DNA of 64,000 nucleotides from an uncultured Lachnospiraceae bacterium (GCA_910577675.1 CAJTOR010000002.1:124001-188000); one strand, 5' to 3'; shown: positions 8,626 to 17,885, numbered from the stretch's first letter. Notes: generated by a model from the letters alone, not told the origin. A program made the numbers and translations.

Positions 8626-8690
8626 TTGACAAGCGCATAAAAAAGCGGTAAAATTATACAGGAAGGCTTGCCAGGCATTCTGGCAGGCTT
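8626..8690 (+). promoter_or_regulatory. kdgK promoter and downstream inverted repeat
   Basis: TTGACA (8626-8631) and TAAAAT (8649-8654) are 17 bases apart. Ten bases downstream, at and after the expected start site, lies an imperfect inverted repeat with core TGCCAG-GCATT-CTGGCA (8669-8685). The position suits an operator for a hexuronate-responsive repressor; the regulator is not in this window. Confidence 0.6.
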
Positions 8691-8784
8691 AAATAACAGG
8701 AACCCGCCAGGTGTACATATAAGTTATTGGCACTAACACGGGCACCAGGAAGGTGAATGTGAAATTTAAAAGGAGATAAAGGAT

Positions 8785-9816
8785 ATGGCAAAGGTAGTTA
8801 CGATGGGGGAAATAATGCTCCGGCTGTCCACGCCGGGCAACGAGAAATTTATTCAGGCGGATGAGTTTGATGTCTGCTATGGCGGCGGCGAGGCGAATGT
8901 TGCAGTTTCGCTTGCGAATTACGGGCATGATGCACAGTTTGTGACAAAGGTTCCAAAGAATCCGATCGGGGAGTGCGCCCTTGCCGCGCTGCGCAAGATG
9001 AATGTCGGGACGAAGCATATCGCGGTGGGGGGCGAAAGGCTTGGGATTTATTTCCTTGAAACCGGCTCGGCAATGCGCGCCTCCAATGTTGTGTATGACA
9101 GGGCACACTCATCAATTTCCACGGCGCTGCCTGCGGATTTTGACTTTGAAGAGATATTTAAAGATGCGGACTGGTTCCATTTTACGGGGATTACGCCTGC
9201 GGTTTCGGATGCGGCGGCAGAACTTACCGAGGTGGCTTTAAAGGCGGCAAAGAAAGCGGGGGTCAAGGTTTCCTGTGACCTGAATTTCCGCAAGAAACTC
9301 TGGAGTTCCGAGAAGGCTAAAGAGGTGATGACGAACCTGATGCAGTATGTGGACGTGTGCATTGGCAACGAGGAGGATGCGGAGAAGGTATTAGGCTTTA
9401 AGCCGGGAAATACCGACGTGACAAGCGGCGACCTCGAACTTTCGGGATATCAGGATATATTTAAGCAGATGGTTGCGAAATTTAATTTCGAGTATGTGAT
9501 AAGTTCCCTGCGCGTCAGCCATTCCGCATCCGACAATGGATGGTCAGCCTGCATTTACAAGCGCGATACACAGGAATTTTACCATTCGCGCGAATACCAT
9601 ATCACTCCGATTGTGGATCGCGTTGGCGGCGGTGATTCCTTTGCGGCAGGTGTGATCTGCGGCATGCTTGACGGCAAGGAATTTAAGGATGCGCTGGAGT
9701 TCGGCGTGGCAGCTTCCGCCTTAAAACACACGATTCCGGGCGATTTCAACCTTGTGTCCCGCGCGGATGTGGAAAATCTTTGTGGCGGGGACGGGTCAGG
9801 CAGGGTACAGCGGTAA
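8785..9816 (+). CDS. kdgK: 2-dehydro-3-deoxygluconokinase (PfkB family)
   Basis: The protein has 343 residues. It phosphorylates 2-keto-3-deoxygluconate to KDPG with ATP, joining pectin and hexuronate breakdown to the Entner-Doudoroff aldolase. The PfkB fold is clear: MGEIMLRLSTPG and CYGGGEANVAVSLA at the N-terminus and the anion-hole/catalytic motif DRVGGGDSFAAG, with base Asp284, near the C-terminus. The substrate is supported by similarity to KDG kinases and by kduI downstream, which yields 3-deoxy-2,5-diketogluconate in the same pathway. The aldolase (kdgA) and kduD are not in the window. Spacing of about 210 bases to kduI includes strong hairpins. Confidence 0.85.
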   Translation: MAKVVTMGEIMLRLSTPGNEKFIQADEFDVCYGGGEANVAVSLANYGHDAQFVTKVPKNPIGECALAALRKMNVGTKHIAVGGERLGIYFLETGSAMRASNVVYDRAHSSISTALPADFDFEEIFKDADWFHFTGITPAVSDAAAELTEVALKAAKKAGVKVSCDLNFRKKLWSSEKAKEVMTNLMQYVDVCIGNEEDAEKVLGFKPGNTDVTSGDLELSGYQDIFKQMVAKFNFEYVISSLRVSHSASDNGWSACIYKRDTQEFYHSREYHITPIVDRVGGGDSFAAGVICGMLDGKEFKDALEFGVAASALKHTIPGDFNLVSRADVENLCGGDGSGRVQR

Positions 9817-9823
9817 GTGTGAA

Positions 9824-9922
9824 AACGGAACGGACTGGAAGGTTTGTTTAAGGTTTTTTTGTGGGCTCGTTCCGTTAGCAGATTTGAAAATGAACCATTT
9901 TGAGGTTCATTTTCAAATCTGC
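9824..9922 (+). promoter_or_regulatory. Two consecutive hairpins between kdgK and kduI
   Basis: The first stem pairs AACGGAACG (9824-9832) with CGTTCCGTT (9868-9876) around a 35-base loop containing T7. The second pairs GCAGATTTGAAAATGAACC (9878-9896) with its exact complement (9904-9922), a perfect 19-bp stem with a seven-base loop. No T-run follows the second stem, so it is not a standard terminator. It could process or stabilise the transcript, or attenuate kduI. Confidence 0.8.
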
Positions 9923-10028
9923 CAGTAGGAGGCGATGGCAGCTCCACAGGGATTTATAGATTGTTTATGGCAGGAGAAGGTTTTGTATTGAGTGCGCTGC
10001 GGAAAGTGGCGGGAATGGAGGATTTGTT

Positions 10029-10892
10029 ATGGAACTTAGGACGGCGGCATCGCCTAAGGATGTGAAGCATTACACGACGGACAGGCTGCGCGAGGAATTT
10101 TTGATTGATGATCTTTTTGCGCCGGATGTGATTAAGCTTGTATACAGCCATATCGACCGCATTATCACAGGTTCGGCTGTGCCGGTAAAGGGCGCTCTTA
10201 AACTTGCGGCGGGGGATGAACTTAGGGCGGAATATTTTTTGCAGCGCCGCGAGATGGGTGTTATTAATATCGGCGGCGATGGGATTATTGTGATTGACGG
10301 GAAGGAATACCGGGTAAACTATAAGGAAGGCATGTATATCGGCATGGGGGCGAAGGATATCTCCTTTGCGAGTGCGGATGCGTCAGAGCCTGCAAAATTC
10401 TATCTAAACAGCGCACCGGCGCACAAAACCTATCCGACCGTCTTAATCCGTGAGGAGGGCGAAGCGGGATCCGATGTTGTGATTGTAAAGCCGGAGAACA
10501 AGGTGGAACTTGGTTCGCTTGAGGAATCAAACCACCGCGTTATCTGCAAGTATATCCTGCCGGGACAGGTCGAAAGCTGCCAGCTTGTGATGGGTATGAC
10601 AAAGCTGATGCCGGGTTCCGTATGGAATACGATGCCTTGCCACACGCATGACCGCCGGATGGAAGTATATCTGTATTTTGATATGCCAAAGGATGCACTT
10701 GTTTTCCATTATATGGGTGAGCCGAATGAAACAAGGCATATTATTATGCGCAATGAGCAGGCTGTAATCTCGCCTAGCTGGTCCATCCATGCGGGTTCCG
10801 GCACGCAGGCATACACCTTTATCTGGGGTATGGTCGGTGAAAATCAGGAATTTACGGATATGGACGGATGCGCGATGGGAGATTTGCGCTAG
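10029..10892 (+). CDS. kduI: 5-dehydro-4-deoxy-D-glucuronate isomerase
   Basis: The protein has 287 residues, close to the usual 278. It converts 5-keto-4-deoxyuronate, from unsaturated galacturonides or glucuronides, to 3-deoxy-D-glycero-2,5-hexodiulosonate. The cupin metal site is intact: CHTHDRRMEVY with His205, His207 and Glu212, and a later HAGSGTQAY with His254. The start MELRTAASPKDVKHYTTDRL matches the family. It lies downstream of kdgK, supporting a pectin or glycosaminoglycan uronate pathway. The two genes may be cotranscribed, subject to the hairpins between them. Confidence 0.95.
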   Translation: MELRTAASPKDVKHYTTDRLREEFLIDDLFAPDVIKLVYSHIDRIITGSAVPVKGALKLAAGDELRAEYFLQRREMGVINIGGDGIIVIDGKEYRVNYKEGMYIGMGAKDISFASADASEPAKFYLNSAPAHKTYPTVLIREEGEAGSDVVIVKPENKVELGSLEESNHRVICKYILPGQVESCQLVMGMTKLMPGSVWNTMPCHTHDRRMEVYLYFDMPKDALVFHYMGEPNETRHIIMRNEQAVISPSWSIHAGSGTQAYTFIWGMVGENQEFTDMDGCAMGDLR

Positions 10893-11005
10893 GGTATTTA
10901 TGGAAAATATGAAAATGCTATGAAAAGCAGCTCTGTGTGCCGAAAAAGGAAATGTTATACCGTTGTGCCATGCGGCAAAATTACAGGAAAGAATGAGGAG
11001 TTGGC

Positions 11006-11878
11006 ATGAGAGATTTTGTGATAACAGCGGATTCAAACTGCGATCTGCCGCAGGAATATGTGGACGCGAACCAGATCGGTATTATTCCGCATTACTATGA
11101 TATCGACGGGGTGACTTACGGTGACGAGAAGAACTTAACGCCAAAAGAATTCTACGATCTGATGCGCGCGGGGAAAATGCCGACAACGATGGCGAGCAAT
11201 CCCGCCGTAATCAGGGACATGTTTAAGGCCTATGCGGACAGGGGGCTTGATGTGCTGCATTTTAGTTTTTCCTCGGCGCTAAGCGGCGGGCACAGCAATG
11301 TGGTCTGTGGGGCGGAGGAGATCTGTGAGGAAAACCCGGGGATGCAAATCCGTGTTGTCGATACGTTAAATGTATCGCTTGGCGAGGGCATGGTAGTGAT
11401 GAAGGCAGTGCGCATGAAGAAAGAGGGAAAAAGCCTTTTGGAGATTGCGGACTGGGTTGAAGCACACAAACAGGAATTCTGTGTTTATTTTGTGGTGGAC
11501 GATCTGTTCCATCTGCATCGGGGCGGCAGACTCTCGAAAACCACGGCGATTGTTGGGAGCGTGTTAAATATCAAGCCGGTTCTTATTGTGGATGCGGAAG
11601 GAAAATTGGTAAATAATGGCACTGCGCGCGGACGCAAGAAAGCGCTGAATACGATTATTGACCGCGCGGTCGCAAGCATGGGGACGGAGTATCTTTCGGA
11701 TGAATGGGATCTGTGTGTGGTGCACGGGGATGCCCCGGAAGATGCGAAGATGGTTGCGGATGTCCTGAAAGAAAAAACCGGAAAAACCGTGATGGTCAAT
11801 ACCGTAAGCCCAAGTATCGGGGCACATGCAGGTCCTGCGGCGCTCGGAATTCTCTGTATGGGAAAGAGCCGCGGGTAA
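11006..11878 (+). CDS. DegV-family fatty-acid-binding protein
   Basis: The 290-residue protein has the DegV two-lobe plan: the start FVITADSNCDLP, PTTMASNP, FSSALSGGHSN, VVDTLNVSLGEGM, the RGGRLSKTTA motif of the lipid-head-group site, and LNIKPVL before the C-terminal lobe. DegV/FakB proteins bind fatty acids and hand them to the FakA kinase for phospholipid synthesis. No FakA gene is adjacent. It follows kduI by 113 bases and ends before a hairpin. The lipid preference is unknown. Confidence 0.9.
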   Translation: MRDFVITADSNCDLPQEYVDANQIGIIPHYYDIDGVTYGDEKNLTPKEFYDLMRAGKMPTTMASNPAVIRDMFKAYADRGLDVLHFSFSSALSGGHSNVVCGAEEICEENPGMQIRVVDTLNVSLGEGMVVMKAVRMKKEGKSLLEIADWVEAHKQEFCVYFVVDDLFHLHRGGRLSKTTAIVGSVLNIKPVLIVDAEGKLVNNGTARGRKKALNTIIDRAVASMGTEYLSDEWDLCVVHGDAPEDAKMVADVLKEKTGKTVMVNTVSPSIGAHAGPAALGILCMGKSRG

Positions 11879-11923
11879 TTCTGCCTAAGGAAGTTTCAAT
11901 CCTTTGTAACAATAATTGTAAAA

Positions 11924-11961
11924 AAGCCCTGTTTGGTGAAGAAAAGAGCCGGACAGGGCTT
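11924..11961 (+). terminator. Hairpin after degV
   Basis: AAGCCCTGT (11924-11932) pairs with ACAGGGCTT (11953-11961). The tail TATATTG is only weakly T-rich, so termination may be partial, allowing read-through to the Hsp70 gene at 12001. Confidence 0.5.
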
Positions 11962-12000
11962 ATATTGTGAATCAATACAAAAAAAATAGGGGGTGGAACA

Positions 12001-13797
12001 ATGGCGGTTATCGGAATTGACCTTGGGACAACAAACAGTCTTGCCGCAATCTGGCGGGAGCAGAAAGTTATCCTGATCCCGGATGAGTCCGGAAATTATA
12101 TGATACCAAGTATCGTGGCAGTTGACCAGGATGGAAATATCCTGACGGGATATGCTGCGAGGGAGGAAGAACTGATAGACCCTGGGCGCTGTGCATCCAA
12201 TTTTAAGCGTTTTATGGGCACGGGAAAATATTATGATCTGGCGGGACAAAAGTTTTTGCCGGAGGAACTTTCCGCACTGATACTAAAAAGAATCAAGGAG
12301 GCGGCGGAAACTTTTTTGGGAGAGGAGGTTACGGAGGCAGTAATCAGTGTGCCCGCATATTTTAACAGCGACCAGAGATATGCCACAAAACTTGCGGCTC
12401 AGCTTGCTGGAATTGCGTGTGAGCGGATTATCAATGAACCTTCTGCGGCGGCACTTACTGCATGGGAGAAGGAAAAATTTGGAAAAAACAAAGAAGAATT
12501 AACTCTGAAAAACGAGGAGGAGGAAACCACTAACCAGTATATGCTGGTATTTGATTTTGGGGGAGGGACGCTTGACGTTTCGATTGTTGACTGCTTTGAA
12601 AACATTGTGGAGATAACTGCGATTGCCGGGGACAACCATCTGGGAGGAGCGGATTTTGATGAGGCGATTGCGGTTTCATTTTGTACACAGAATAAGCTTG
12701 ACTGGGAAGCTCTTAGCGGGAAGGAGAAGATGGCGCTTATATTCGAGGGCAGGCGCTGTAAGGAGGCACTGACAGAACAAAAGGCGGTTACAATGATATA
12801 CCGGCAGGGTGCAGAAAACCTATCGATGGAACTGACTGTGGAGAAGCTTTTTGAACTTGCACCGGGGCTGTTCAGGCGGATGAAAAATATTATTCTGCGC
12901 GCCGTTTCGGATGCGGGGTTGCAGCTTTCGGATATCTCGCAGGTTCTTCTTGCCGGGGGTTCAAGTCACATGCCCGCGGTAAGGATGTTTATAAGCCGCC
13001 TTTTCGGGCGAAAAATAGAGGCTTTGATGGAGCCGGATTTTCTGGTTGCAAATGGGATTGGCATTTACACCGGAATTAAGGAGCGCAAGGAGGAATTAAG
13101 GGATATTATTGTAACGGATGTGTGTCCGTTCTCGCTTGGAATCCAGGTGCAGGGGGATCTGGCGGACGGGAAGGGGAAGATGTGCATGATGATAGAGCGC
13201 AATAATATTCTGCCATGCCGCGTGACCAAGCATTTTGTTACAGCATCAGAATTTCAGGAGAAAATTAATATTTTGGTCTATCAGGGAGAGAGTTACCATC
13301 CCGAACAAAACTTGAAAATTGGGGAATTGTGCTTTCCGGTTCCGAAAGCCCCGGCGGGGAAGGAGGGCGTTTTTATAACATTCACCTATAATATCAACGG
13401 GATTTTAGAGGTCTTTGCAGAAAGCGATTCGACCGGACAAAAAAAGAGTACCACGCTGGTCAGTGGACTTAGACAGCTATCAAAGGAGGAACTTTCCGAA
13501 AAAAGAGAGTGGCTTGAGGCACAGCAGCGTCTTTTACAGGAGGAAGAGGAGCGGGGAGCAATTCTTCTAATGGCGGAGAGGCTGTTTGCGGAAACATCGG
13601 GAGCACTCAGGGAGTATGTTGACCAAGTGATACAGTATTATAATTATGAATGGAAAAGCAAATCGCCCGTGCGAATCCGAAGAGCGGGAAAAAGGGTGTT
13701 GCAGGCATTGCTCGCAGTGGATATGCGGTTAAAGCAGTCCATGTTTGATGAGAATATGTTTGAGGAGGAATTTGGATTGCAGGAAGAGGAAGAGTAA
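12001..13797 (+). CDS. Divergent Hsp70 (DnaK/HscC-like) chaperone
   Basis: The 598-residue protein has a complete Hsp70 nucleotide-binding domain: phosphate-1 IGIDLGTTNSLAA (4-16), INEPSAAALTA, phosphate-2 VFDFGGGTLDVSIVD and adenosine motif LLAGGSSHMPAV. A 14-residue acidic insert (KNEEEETTNQ) precedes phosphate-2. The substrate-binding half is short and the lid ends in an acidic tail (LQEEEE) without the DnaK-type C-terminus. This fits the HscC side branch rather than the housekeeping DnaK, which would sit with grpE and dnaJ. The only neighbour is a convergent gene for a large protein with a divergent J-domain, its likely partner. Clients are unknown. Confidence 0.8.
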   Translation: MAVIGIDLGTTNSLAAIWREQKVILIPDESGNYMIPSIVAVDQDGNILTGYAAREEELIDPGRCASNFKRFMGTGKYYDLAGQKFLPEELSALILKRIKEAAETFLGEEVTEAVISVPAYFNSDQRYATKLAAQLAGIACERIINEPSAAALTAWEKEKFGKNKEELTLKNEEEETTNQYMLVFDFGGGTLDVSIVDCFENIVEITAIAGDNHLGGADFDEAIAVSFCTQNKLDWEALSGKEKMALIFEGRRCKEALTEQKAVTMIYRQGAENLSMELTVEKLFELAPGLFRRMKNIILRAVSDAGLQLSDISQVLLAGGSSHMPAVRMFISRLFGRKIEALMEPDFLVANGIGIYTGIKERKEELRDIIVTDVCPFSLGIQVQGDLADGKGKMCMMIERNNILPCRVTKHFVTASEFQEKINILVYQGESYHPEQNLKIGELCFPVPKAPAGKEGVFITFTYNINGILEVFAESDSTGQKKSTTLVSGLRQLSKEELSEKREWLEAQQRLLQEEEERGAILLMAERLFAETSGALREYVDQVIQYYNYEWKSKSPVRIRRAGKRVLQALLAVDMRLKQSMFDENMFEEEFGLQEEEE

Positions 13798-13861
13798 AGT
13801 AAAAGTTTCCTGCAATCTTCCCTGTTGATTAACATGTGATATATTGCCCATTGTGAATTAC

Positions 13862-15850
13862 TTATTGATAATCTTTTTCGGGGGAATCGTTTCTTTTGGA
13901 CTGGGCATAGAAGCGGTAGCAATATAAATTTTTGCATGCCGAATCTAAAAAATTGTCATCGTAGCCTGTTTTTCCAGTGATTACATGGAAGGCGGCGGAT
14001 TCAAATTTCCATGAAATCAGGTCGTAAAAGACGGGGTGTGTCAGGCGGCAGAGAAGGTTTTCTTTTTTGCGGTAGAGAAGTACTCTATCCTCGAAAAAGC
14101 AGAAAGCATCCCCCGGTACGGCTTCTTTTTCGTGCTTTTGTGTGACGAGGAGAAAATTAAAATGGGTCATGGCATTTGCGATTCTGCTAAGGAAGTCAAG
14201 TCCGGATAAATCAAAGGTGAGGTTCCCAAAGATTTTTTCAATTTCCATAATGCGCGCGGACTTGGCATGTCCAAAACCTGTTAGAACATTGTGTTTTCCT
14301 TCGCTAAGGGCGGGGATGGGAAAGACTTCTTTAAAGTATTCCTCCTCGATATGGGCATCTTCCCAGATAAGTTCCCGTTTGTAGCGCTTTTCGTATTCCG
14401 GGAAATAAAATTCGGTGGTCAGGTATCGGATGCAGTCCATTTCAAATGGTGAGCTGCCACAAAAACATGTCCGCAAGAATTTCCACGAATCGTAATGCAT
14501 CAGGCAGGGAACGGAGGAGAATGGGCGAAGGAGCCAGTTTCTAAATGCCTGAAAGAAATCGGGGCGGCAAATAATTTTTTTCCATTCTTTTTTAGCAAGG
14601 TAGCGGTCTTTGATCCGTTCAAGGCGGGTGGCTAGTGGCACGTAGCAGGCATTATATATATAATTTTCATCAATATTATTGTCCATCAAATTTATAAAAT
14701 CGCGTGTAAATTCCTGGCGAAGTTCGGAAAGTTCAAGGTATTGCTGGCGTTTTTGGACAAATTGGTGAAAAATTTCACGATTTTTTACCAATTGTCCGGA
14801 TAAAGTGGCATCCAAAAAATCCGTCAGGCAGTCATAGATAAATTCTTTCCATAAAATTTCAGGGTCAAGAAGCAGTTCTGCGGCGGTTTCTGCAAGTGAT
14901 TTGTCCCCGGCGGCATTGTTATCATCGTTTTTATCTGTATACGGAACCGGTTGGTTTGCAGGGAGGAAGCTTGTGTATACTTTCTGGCAGAAAAGCACAA
15001 TGCTGCGGGCTCTTTGGCAGTCCGGCCAGATTTCCAAATCCTTAATGTATTCCCCATGCCTGGGGTTCTGGCTGAGAAGCTTTTTAATCTTTGCAAGAAG
15101 AGGATGCCCTGTGGTTTCATATACTGCTCCCTTATTATCTAAAAAGAAACCGTAAGCCATACAGAGGGCAAAATACAATTCCTGCCGGATGCCATCGCGC
15201 AGGTTTAAGGTTTCTTCCAATAACAGGTGGTATAATTCACTGAGAAATCGCTCCGTGTACTGCATCCTGTAAAAAGTGGGATGGCACACAATGCAGATCC
15301 AGTCCTGCTTTACCCAGGTAAGAAAAGGAATGTGGAAAAATTCTTTCTCATACGGAAGAAAAGGTGTTTCATTTCCGATCTGCAATTCATCCGCGATATC
15401 CTGCTCTGCATTTGTAATGCGAAGCAGGGCGGTATCCGTTTCAGGCGAGATTTCGTCATAGCGGCATCGGTAATAAATTAGCTGGATCAGGTCATAACAA
15501 CTTTGTATGGAAAATTTTGTATTGATAAGATCGTCAATAAAATTGACAGTTTCATCTTGTGGTTTAAGGGTCTTTTCACTGGAAAAATTGGAAATATTTT
15601 CCTCTTCTTCGGGAGGCGGGGAAGTAAGATAAGTTTTTTCTGCCTTAAAATCTTCTTCCTGGGATACCTGCGCACCTGTGCCTGCGGCGGCGGAGAGTGC
15701 AAGTTTATAAGCTTCGTGCAGGCGGGCAAATTCCTCCGGATGTGTTTCAACATGGTATAATTTGCTTAAATTTGCATAAGCGTGGCGGATTTTAGCCCGG
15801 TTCGCACCCTCTGGCAGTTCCAATATTTTATATGCTTCTTCTAGTAACAT
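13862..15850 (-). CDS. Large protein with a divergent N-terminal J-domain
   Basis: The protein has 662 residues. Residues 1-55 form a J-like four-helix pattern (YKILELPEGANRAKIRHAY, then FARLHEAYKLAL), but the catalytic HPD loop reads HVE (His33-Val34-Glu35). An acidic linker (about 60-100) and a long helical region of unknown fold follow; no membrane segment is seen. It faces the Hsp70 gene tail to tail with 64 bases between. J-proteins trigger ATP hydrolysis by Hsp70 through HPD, so the change implies altered or lost stimulation. The start follows AAGGGGG by eight bases and a good minus-strand promoter. Pairing with the Hsp70 is inferred from position. Confidence 0.75.
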   Translation of the reverse strand: MLLEEAYKILELPEGANRAKIRHAYANLSKLYHVETHPEEFARLHEAYKLALSAAAGTGAQVSQEEDFKAEKTYLTSPPPEEEENISNFSSEKTLKPQDETVNFIDDLINTKFSIQSCYDLIQLIYYRCRYDEISPETDTALLRITNAEQDIADELQIGNETPFLPYEKEFFHIPFLTWVKQDWICIVCHPTFYRMQYTERFLSELYHLLLEETLNLRDGIRQELYFALCMAYGFFLDNKGAVYETTGHPLLAKIKKLLSQNPRHGEYIKDLEIWPDCQRARSIVLFCQKVYTSFLPANQPVPYTDKNDDNNAAGDKSLAETAAELLLDPEILWKEFIYDCLTDFLDATLSGQLVKNREIFHQFVQKRQQYLELSELRQEFTRDFINLMDNNIDENYIYNACYVPLATRLERIKDRYLAKKEWKKIICRPDFFQAFRNWLLRPFSSVPCLMHYDSWKFLRTCFCGSSPFEMDCIRYLTTEFYFPEYEKRYKRELIWEDAHIEEEYFKEVFPIPALSEGKHNVLTGFGHAKSARIMEIEKIFGNLTFDLSGLDFLSRIANAMTHFNFLLVTQKHEKEAVPGDAFCFFEDRVLLYRKKENLLCRLTHPVFYDLISWKFESAAFHVITGKTGYDDNFLDSACKNLYCYRFYAQSKRNDSPEKDYQ

Positions 15851-15884
15851 CCGTGAATCCCCCTTGAAAAATATATTTGGATAA

Positions 15885-15913
15885 ATTATAATGGCTGCCG
15901 CGTATTTTTACAA
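15885..15913 (-). promoter_or_regulatory. Promoter of the J-domain gene
   Basis: On the minus strand TTGTAA (15913-15908) and TATAAT (15890-15885) are 17 bases apart, about 35 bases ahead of the start codon. Confidence 0.7.
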
Positions 15914-16022
15914 TAAGAAAATGGGCATTGGGTAGTACCACGGACTTTGGCATCCAGATCTTTCGTTTAATTCCGCCAAGGTTGCGCAAATCTCAAATTT
16001 TAGAAATTTCACAAGATATTTC

Positions 16023-16051
16023 TTGAAATATTCGCGGGGAAACGATATACT
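16023..16051 (+). promoter_or_regulatory. tgt promoter
   Basis: TTGAAA (16023-16028) and TATACT (16046-16051) are 17 bases apart. Transcription should start near 16058, leaving an unusually long leader before tgt. Confidence 0.7.
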
Positions 16052-16057
16052 ATAGAA

Positions 16058-16285
16058 AGCGTGTCTTTTCCCGGGGAATCTTGGGGTGCCATTTTTTGGA
16101 AATCTGTATTTAACCTATTCAGGAGGGGTTAACCCCATCTGGCAAGCTGCGGTAGCAGCATAGGGATATGAAATTTCCTTTGACAAAGGGCGCTGCCAAG
16201 TATTCCATGTTGCCAGAAGTTCCGGGATTTCCGGGAAGACGGGGAGGACGGCGCGCAGAAATAAATTTAGGAAGGATTTCTTTCC
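16058..16285 (+). promoter_or_regulatory. Long structured leader of tgt
   Basis: About 228 untranslated bases carry several self-complementary stretches: GGGGTTAACCCC (16124-16135), GCTGC-GGTA-GCAGC (16146-16159), and paired TGGCA/TGCCA segments. No preQ1 aptamer and no terminator with a T-run were recognised. It may be a cis-acting RNA. The remainder of the intergenic stretch (15914-16022) holds nothing recognised. Confidence 0.4.
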
Positions 16286-17422
16286 ATGTATAAGCTGATT
16301 TGTAAGGACGGGAATGCAAAGCGCGGCGAGTTTGCAACAGTGCACGGTGTGATACAGACACCGGTTTTTATGAATGTCGGGACGGTCGGGGCGATCAAGG
16401 GAGCCGTTTCCACAATGGATTTAAAGGAGATCGGGACGCAGGTTGAGCTCTCAAATACCTATCATCTCCATGTAAGACCCGGGGATGAGGTGGTTAAAAA
16501 GCTTGGCGGGCTGCACAAATTTATGGTGTGGGACAGGCCGATTCTGACGGATTCCGGCGGGTTCCAGGTTTTTTCGCTCGCGGGGCTTAGGAAGATAAAG
16601 GAGGAGGGCGTATATTTTAATTCCCATGTGGACGGGCGCAAGATATTTATGGGACCGGAGGAGAGTATGCGCATCCAGTCAAACCTTGCTTCCACCATAG
16701 CGATGGCATTTGATGAATGTGCGCCGCATCCCTGTACAAGGGAATATATGGAAAACTCCGTTGCCCGCACCACGCGCTGGCTTGCACGCTGCAAGGCGGA
16801 GATGGCGCGCTTAAATGGTCTTTGTGATACAATTAACAGACAGCAGATGTTGTTTGGGATCAACCAGGGCGGCACATTTGAGGATATCCGTATCGAGCAT
16901 GCGAAGCGTATTTCGGAGTTTGAGCTTGACGGCTATGCCCTGGGCGGTCTTGCAGTCGGGGAGTCGCACGAGGAGATGTATCACATTATTGAGAAGACGG
17001 TTCCATATCTGCCGGAGGACAAGCCGGTCTATCTGATGGGCGTGGGTACGCCGGCGAATATTTTAGAGGCGGTTGAGCGCGGCGTGGATTTCTTTGACTG
17101 CGTGTACCCGGCAAGGAACGGAAGGCATGGTCATGCCTACACAAACCGCGGCAAGATGAATCTGATGAATGCGAAATATGAACTGGATTCCGAACCGATT
17201 GAGGCAGGCTGTAACTGCCCGGCCTGCCGCCACTACAGCAGGGCATATATCCGGCATCTTCTCAAAGCGAAGGAGATGCTTGGGCTGCGCCTGCTGGTAA
17301 CGCACAATCTATATTTTTACAATAAGATGATGGAGGAGATACGGGAAGCGATTGAGCGGGGGGAATACGCACAGTACAAGAGAAGGAAACTCGCAGGTTT
17401 TGCGGAGGGCGAACAGGAATAA
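16286..17422 (+). CDS. tgt: tRNA-guanine transglycosylase (queuine/preQ1)
   Basis: The enzyme exchanges G34 for preQ1 in GUN-anticodon tRNAs, the first tRNA-bound step of queuosine synthesis. The 378-residue length is normal. Visible are SNTYHLHVRPG, TDSGGFQVFSL (base Asp89), FGINQGG, GLAVGESHEEM, the nucleophile in FDCVYPARNGRHG (Asp271) and the zinc site CNCPACRHYSRAYIRHLL with a following His. It is followed by yajC, a common bacterial arrangement. The start follows GGAAGG. The leader upstream is unusually long. No queuosine-synthesis genes lie nearby. Confidence 0.97.
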   Translation: MYKLICKDGNAKRGEFATVHGVIQTPVFMNVGTVGAIKGAVSTMDLKEIGTQVELSNTYHLHVRPGDEVVKKLGGLHKFMVWDRPILTDSGGFQVFSLAGLRKIKEEGVYFNSHVDGRKIFMGPEESMRIQSNLASTIAMAFDECAPHPCTREYMENSVARTTRWLARCKAEMARLNGLCDTINRQQMLFGINQGGTFEDIRIEHAKRISEFELDGYALGGLAVGESHEEMYHIIEKTVPYLPEDKPVYLMGVGTPANILEAVERGVDFFDCVYPARNGRHGHAYTNRGKMNLMNAKYELDSEPIEAGCNCPACRHYSRAYIRHLLKAKEMLGLRLLVTHNLYFYNKMMEEIREAIERGEYAQYKRRKLAGFAEGEQE

Positions 17423-17475
17423 TTATTCCGCCACTAATATTTTTCAGGTCGCAGGTGACCGGAACGGAGGATTTT

Positions 17476-17847
17476 ATGAATTTATTATTTTTGACGGATG
17501 GCGCTGCTGCCGCCGGGGATGCGAATGCGGCAGCAGCACCGGGAATGTCGATTGTTTCAATGGTAATCTACCTTGTAGTTATCGGTGCGGTATTTTATTT
17601 TCTGTTAATCCGCCCGCAGAAGAAGCAGCAAAAGCAGATGGATGCATTAGTAAGCTCCCTTGAAATCGGTGACAGTGTGTTGACGACGGCGGGATTTTAC
17701 GGCGTTGTGATTGATGTGATGGAGGAAGTAATTGTTGTGGAATTCGGCAATAACAAAAATTGCCGTATCCCTATGAAAAAGACCGCAGTGGTCGAGGTGG
17801 AAAAGCCGGAGGGCGCTGTGGCGGCGGAAACAAAGGAGAAAAAATAG
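17476..17847 (+). CDS. yajC: Preprotein translocase subunit YajC
   Basis: The 123-residue protein joins SecDF as an accessory of the Sec translocon. It has one membrane helix (SIVSMVIYLVVIGAVFYFLL), the hallmark RPQKKQQKQ just after it, and a cytoplasmic domain with LEIGDSVLTTAGFYGVV. The start ATG follows CGGAGG by six bases; the frame extends 21 bases upstream without support. The alanine-rich start is normal for Clostridia. It shares the tgt unit and ends at a strong terminator. Confidence 0.93.
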   Translation: MNLLFLTDGAAAAGDANAAAAPGMSIVSMVIYLVVIGAVFYFLLIRPQKKQQKQMDALVSSLEIGDSVLTTAGFYGVVIDVMEEVIVVEFGNNKNCRIPMKKTAVVEVEKPEGAVAAETKEKK

Positions 17848-17885
17848 AGGGGAAGGATAACTGAAATATAGTTGGAAATATAGGG

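Noticed and set aside
16058..16285. preQ1 riboswitch before tgt
   Set aside because: No short H-type pseudoknot pattern with the A-rich tail could be found.
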